Positions 60,637 to 64,000 of a stretch of DNA of 64,000 bases are shown here, piece after piece. The first letter of the stretch is position 1, and each line of letters starts with the position of its first letter. The notes under the pieces were generated by a model that saw only the letters and a program-made list of their open reading frames with translations, made no database searches and was not told the DNA's origin. The DNA is taken from positions 3,782,001 to 3,846,000 of the forward strand of contig OZ245013.1 in NCBI GenBank assembly GCA_965223675.1, written 5' to 3'. Origin of the DNA: JAGQKC01 sp965223675. Its GTDB lineage: Bacteria > Nitrospirota > Nitrospiria > Nitrospirales > UBA8639. Both the position numbers and the translations under genes were made by a program.

Positions 60637-61035
60637 ATGAATAACGAACGGCAAGATATCAACGATGAACGACAAGCCGACCTAGAGACACTGGCAGAAC
60701 TCCCCGTGATTGATCCTTCGGTCATGGGTGAACTAGTGGAGCTGGGCGGACCTGCACTCGTGGCCAAGATGGTCGCGCAATTTGTTGAAGATGCCACAGT
60801 GTGTGTCGATCAGGTGGTATCTGCGGTTGGAGCGGGTGACGCTAGCGGGGTTGTTGAGGCGGCCCATGGGTTAAAAGGGATTTGTCGGAATATGGGAGCT
60901 GAAAAATTGGCTTATATTGCCGAATTGCTCGAACAGAAAGGCAAAGCGAATACATTGGTCAATACAGAGGCAATCTCTGAAACATTGCGAGAAGAATTTG
61001 AGCAAGTGACGACGGCACTTCGAGAGCAAACATGA
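60637..61035 (+). CDS. Stand-alone HPt phosphotransfer protein
   Basis: A 132-residue HPt protein. Its helical bundle shares LVELGGPALVAKMVAQFVED, the phospho-accepting H77 in EAAHGLKGICRNMGAEKLAY and the following helix with the C-terminal HPt domains of the two hybrid kinases upstream. A separate HPt can take phosphate from several receivers, so it may connect these kinases or the Amt kinase to a common output. No dedicated output response regulator is in this window. It begins 250 bases after the kinase and 60 bases before the Amt gene. Confidence 0.9.
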   Translation: MNNERQDINDERQADLETLAELPVIDPSVMGELVELGGPALVAKMVAQFVEDATVCVDQVVSAVGAGDASGVVEAAHGLKGICRNMGAEKLAYIAELLEQKGKANTLVNTEAISETLREEFEQVTTALREQT

Positions 61036-61094
61036 TCAATTGAAATGTGCTGGCGACCATTCCCTCCTCTTCCTATGTTCTCTGATTGCTGACG

Positions 61095-64000
61095 ATGACC
61101 AATCTTACCAACTTTGCTGACATCACTTGGGTCCTACTCTGCGCGGCCCTCGTCCTTCTCATGCAGGCAGGCTTCACTTGTTTGGAAACAGGATTGGTCC
61201 GTGCCAAGAATAGTATCAATGTTGCGATCAAGAATGTCGTAGATTTCTGTGTCTCGTCCTTCCTCTTTTGGGCATTTGGGTTCGCTCTGATGTTTGGATC
61301 AAGCCTGTCAGGTTTGTGGGGGACGGACGGCTTTCTGTTCGGTTCAGGAGCATCTACCCAAGCCATCACGTTTTTTCTTTTTCAGTTGATGTTCTGTGGA
61401 ACTGCCACGACGATTATTTCGGGGGCAGTGGCAGAGCGCATGCGGTTTACAGGGTATCTCGCGGTTACCATACTGATCGCATCGTGCATTTATCCCATCA
61501 TTGGTCATTGGGTCTGGGCTGTGACCGACGAGGGACAGCCCATGGGATGGCTAAATCGTCTTGGATTTATTGATTTTGCTGGTTCAACGGTCGTTCATTC
61601 CACCGGAGGTTGGGTGGCGTTAGCTGCGATCATCGTCATTGGCCCTCGGTTGGGCCGGTTTCATCCTGAAGGGATCTCAATCTCTGGTCATAATCTTCCT
61701 TTAGCGACACTTGGAATGTTTCTCTTGTGGTTTGGTTGGTATGGATTCAACGGCGGAAGCACGTTGCACGTCAATGACCAGCTTCCGACGATCTTGTTAA
61801 ATACCACACTGGGGGGCGTCACGGGTGGACTCGGCGCACTAGTATTAAGCTGGTCGCTATCAGGAAGAATAGAAGTTTCAATCGTCATCAATGGGGTGAT
61901 CGCTGGATTAGTTGGGATCACAGCTTCCGCCAACATCATGACGCCAAGCGCGACGTTGATCATCGGAGGCGTAGCAGGAATCCTCTGTGTTCTGGCCACT
62001 CAATGGTTAGAACGGTGTGGTATTGACGATGTGATTGGGGCAGTCCCTGCCCATGCGTGTGCTGGAGCATGGGGATCTTTGGCCGTTGCACTCCTGGGTG
62101 ATCCCGATAGTTGGAATACCGGATTGGAACGATGGGATCAATTAGGAATTCAAACGATCGGGGTTGGCGTCTGTTTCCTCTGGTCATTTGGTTTGGGATA
62201 TGGATTGTTGTGGATGATGAACCGATGGATTCCTCTCCGTGTATCCAAGGAAGATGAGAGAATCGGGTTGAATATGGCAGAACACGGAGCCAGCACGGCT
62301 ATCCTCGATCTCCTCGGAGAAATGGAGACACAGCGACAAAGTGGAAATTTTTCCACAAAGGTGAGTATTGAGCCACATACCGAAGTTGGACAGATCGCGA
62401 TGGAATATAACCGAGTATTAGACACGGTGAATACCGAATCCCAGGCTCGTGAGAAGGTCATGAGCGCTTTGCGCGAGAGTCAAGAGGAGGTGCGACTCAT
62501 TATCGATCATGCCTTAGATGCCATCGTGAGTATGGACGCCAAAGGTCTGATCACTGACTGGAATGCACAAGCGACCTTGATATTGGGATGGTCCAAAGCT
62601 GAAGTCCTGGGGCGATCGCTGGACAAAACGATTATTCCTGTTCAACACCGAGAGGCGCACGAACAAAGCCTTAAACATTTTCTCGAGACAGGAGAAGGGC
62701 AGTTGCTCAACAAACGGATAGAAATTACGGCCTTGCACCGGCATGGACATGAATTTCCTGTCGAGCTGACGATTGTCCCGATTCCCAAAGGGGATTCGTA
62801 TTTTTTTAGCGTCTTTATTCGAGACATTACTGAACGAACGCGTGCGCAGGAGGCACTGAGTCAGGAAACGGCTTATATAGAATTGCTGCAGCGAGTAGCC
62901 ATCGCTGCGAATGAGGCCAGTTCCGTCGAGCAAGCCTTCCAAGCCTGTTTGGGTCTGATCTGTGCTCATACCAAATGGCCAGTGGGGCATGTCTATCTAC
63001 GCTCAGATAGTCAAGAGGATTCTCTCGCTCCTACCACACTTTGGTATCTTGAGAATGAGGCAGAATTTGAGACATTTCGACAGGTCACCGAACGCATAGT
63101 CTTTCGATCAGGAATTGGATTACCCGGTCGTGTGCTGAAATCCCGACAGCCGATATGGGTCACTGATGTCACGAAAGATTCGAACTTTCCTCGAGCGAGA
63201 TTGGCTAAGGATATCGGAGTGAAGGGTGGATTTGCGTTTCCTGTGTTAGTTGGGAACGACGTCATGGCCGTACTGGAATTTTTTTCGAATAAAGTTGAGG
63301 ATCCGAAAGCGCGGCTCTTAGAAGTGATGAGCGTGATCGGTGCGCAACTGGGTCGTGTCATCGAACGAACACAAGGAGAAGCTGTACGAGAAGAAACTGA
63401 TGCCCGTATTCGGGCTATCGTGGAGACAGCAGCTGATGCGATCATTACCATCAATGAGCGGGGTTGGATTGAATCTTATAACACGGCTGCCGAACAGGTG
63501 TTTGGTTACACGGCTCATGAAGCCATAGGAGAAAATGTTTCGATGTTGATGCCTTCTCCTTATTACGAGAAGCATGATGAATACCTCCAACGCTATATGA
63601 CGACAGGCATGTCAACGATATTTGGGCAGCGGCGTGAACTTGTGGGGAGACGAAAAGACGGCACGGTCTTTCCCATGGAACTTGCCGTCAGTGAAGTGCA
63701 ATTAGGGGGTCGTCGCCGATTCACCGGAATTGTGCGGGACATGGGTGAGCGAAAGAAAGCTGAGGAAGAATTGCGGGAGGCAAAAGATCGTGCGGAAGCT
63801 GCTGCCAAAGTCAAAAGTGAGTTTCTCGCCACGATGAGCCATGAGATTCGTACACCGATGAACGGCGTGATCGGGATGACCGGTCTCTTGCTTGAGACGG
63901 CGTTGGACTCACAGCAACGGCAGTTCGCTGAAACTGTTCGCCATTCGGGTGATGCACTGCTCACCATCATTAATGATATTCTCGATTTCTCCAAAATCGA
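61095..64000 (+). CDS. Ammonium-transporter / sensor histidine kinase fusion (3' end outside the window)
   Basis: At least 968 residues, open to the right edge. Residues 1-390 are a full Amt domain with about eleven helices. Visible are MQAGFTCLETGLVRAKNSIN, FCGTATTIISGAVAERM, the pore His in DFAGSTVVHSTGGW, and the second His in DVIGAVPAHACAGAWG. A PAS domain (about 465-590, DHALDAIVSMDAKGLITDWN), a GAF domain (600-755, PVGHVYLRS), another PAS (770-890) and HisKA with H916 follow. The start is ATG 61095; an in-frame TTG at 61086 follows a stop. Amt-HK fusions such as Kuenenia Ks-Amt5 sense ammonium rather than carry it in bulk. Receivers probably lie beyond the edge. Confidence 0.93.
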   Translation, partial: MTNLTNFADITWVLLCAALVLLMQAGFTCLETGLVRAKNSINVAIKNVVDFCVSSFLFWAFGFALMFGSSLSGLWGTDGFLFGSGASTQAITFFLFQLMFCGTATTIISGAVAERMRFTGYLAVTILIASCIYPIIGHWVWAVTDEGQPMGWLNRLGFIDFAGSTVVHSTGGWVALAAIIVIGPRLGRFHPEGISISGHNLPLATLGMFLLWFGWYGFNGGSTLHVNDQLPTILLNTTLGGVTGGLGALVLSWSLSGRIEVSIVINGVIAGLVGITASANIMTPSATLIIGGVAGILCVLATQWLERCGIDDVIGAVPAHACAGAWGSLAVALLGDPDSWNTGLERWDQLGIQTIGVGVCFLWSFGLGYGLLWMMNRWIPLRVSKEDERIGLNMAEHGASTAILDLLGEMETQRQSGNFSTKVSIEPHTEVGQIAMEYNRVLDTVNTESQAREKVMSALRESQEEVRLIIDHALDAIVSMDAKGLITDWNAQATLILGWSKAEVLGRSLDKTIIPVQHREAHEQSLKHFLETGEGQLLNKRIEITALHRHGHEFPVELTIVPIPKGDSYFFSVFIRDITERTRAQEALSQETAYIELLQRVAIAANEASSVEQAFQACLGLICAHTKWPVGHVYLRSDSQEDSLAPTTLWYLENEAEFETFRQVTERIVFRSGIGLPGRVLKSRQPIWVTDVTKDSNFPRARLAKDIGVKGGFAFPVLVGNDVMAVLEFFSNKVEDPKARLLEVMSVIGAQLGRVIERTQGEAVREETDARIRAIVETAADAIITINERGWIESYNTAAEQVFGYTAHEAIGENVSMLMPSPYYEKHDEYLQRYMTTGMSTIFGQRRELVGRRKDGTVFPMELAVSEVQLGGRRRFTGIVRDMGERKKAEEELREAKDRAEAAAKVKSEFLATMSHEIRTPMNGVIGMTGLLLETALDSQQRQFAETVRHSGDALLTIINDILDFSKI

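Noticed and set aside
1..64000. Complete insertion sequence or prophage in the window
   Set aside because: No transposase, integrase or phage structural gene was recognised on either strand; mobility signs are limited to TA modules, repeats and IVS-type genes.

Overview
The window looks like chromosome from a Nitrospira-like bacterium (phylum Nitrospirota), probably a lineage of moderate GC content. This is inferred from gene content: a deoxyhypusine-synthase-like protein near a pyruvoyl-dependent arginine decarboxylase, an ammonium-transporter/histidine-kinase fusion, a PEP-CTERM protein, a FadL-type porin, many MHYT/PAS hybrid kinases and a MEKHLA protein. No rRNA or marker gene settles the taxonomy. 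The base composition appears near half GC by eye; it was not computed.

Layout. 1-7.5 kb: housekeeping (folK, panC, uvrC), an MHYT hybrid kinase and a VOC/glyoxalase protein. 7.5-17.5 kb: FadL porin, a 28-residue basic peptide gene, aroE-aroK, a PIN-like protein, a parDE module, MEKHLA protein, glk-rpiA, a Do-type protease and a cupredoxin. 17.5-18.2 kb: a non-coding tandem array of about 90-bp units with a covarying hairpin, ending just before tRNA-Glu(CTC). 18.4-29.6 kb: polyamine-type genes (deoxyhypusine-synthase-like, aldehyde dehydrogenase, pdaD), a DsbA-like protein, xthA, anmK, an esterase, bolA plus monothiol glutaredoxin, and a TPR lipoprotein. 29.8-52.5 kb: an MSHA-type type IV pilus locus. 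It has an assembly ATPase and platform protein (mshE, mshG), six prepilin-like genes and a mshI-J-K-L-M-N operon, interrupted by a PEP-CTERM gene, two brnTA modules and repeated bS23/IVS-type four-helix-bundle genes. 52.6-64 kb: a signalling cluster with a FIST sensor, two large hybrid kinases, a stand-alone HPt protein and an Amt-histidine-kinase fusion that runs off the window.

The most unusual feature is a dispersed family of period-7 repeat arrays. Their words resemble CGTATCT, CGTCGCT, GAGCGAC and, in diverged forms, CTTCACG and AACGGAA. Arrays occupy many intergenic gaps, usually as a pyrimidine-side block, a short A/T-rich spacer and the inverse-complement block, so each can fold into a long hairpin. 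Seven is not a multiple of three, and the main words contain no stop codon in any frame, so an array is open in all frames. Several arrays run directly into prepilin N-termini, giving leaders with the heptapeptide ERRATSD or permutations of it. Others sit inside the receiver domains or REC-HPt linkers of hybrid kinases. The arrangement [IVS-type gene]-[array]-[prepilin gene] occurs three times, once with a decayed IVS copy, and two orphan stubs of array plus GFTLIE also exist.

Functionally, the pilus locus and the sensor cluster together suggest surface attachment controlled by ammonium and small-molecule sensing. This is an inference from adjacency and families only.
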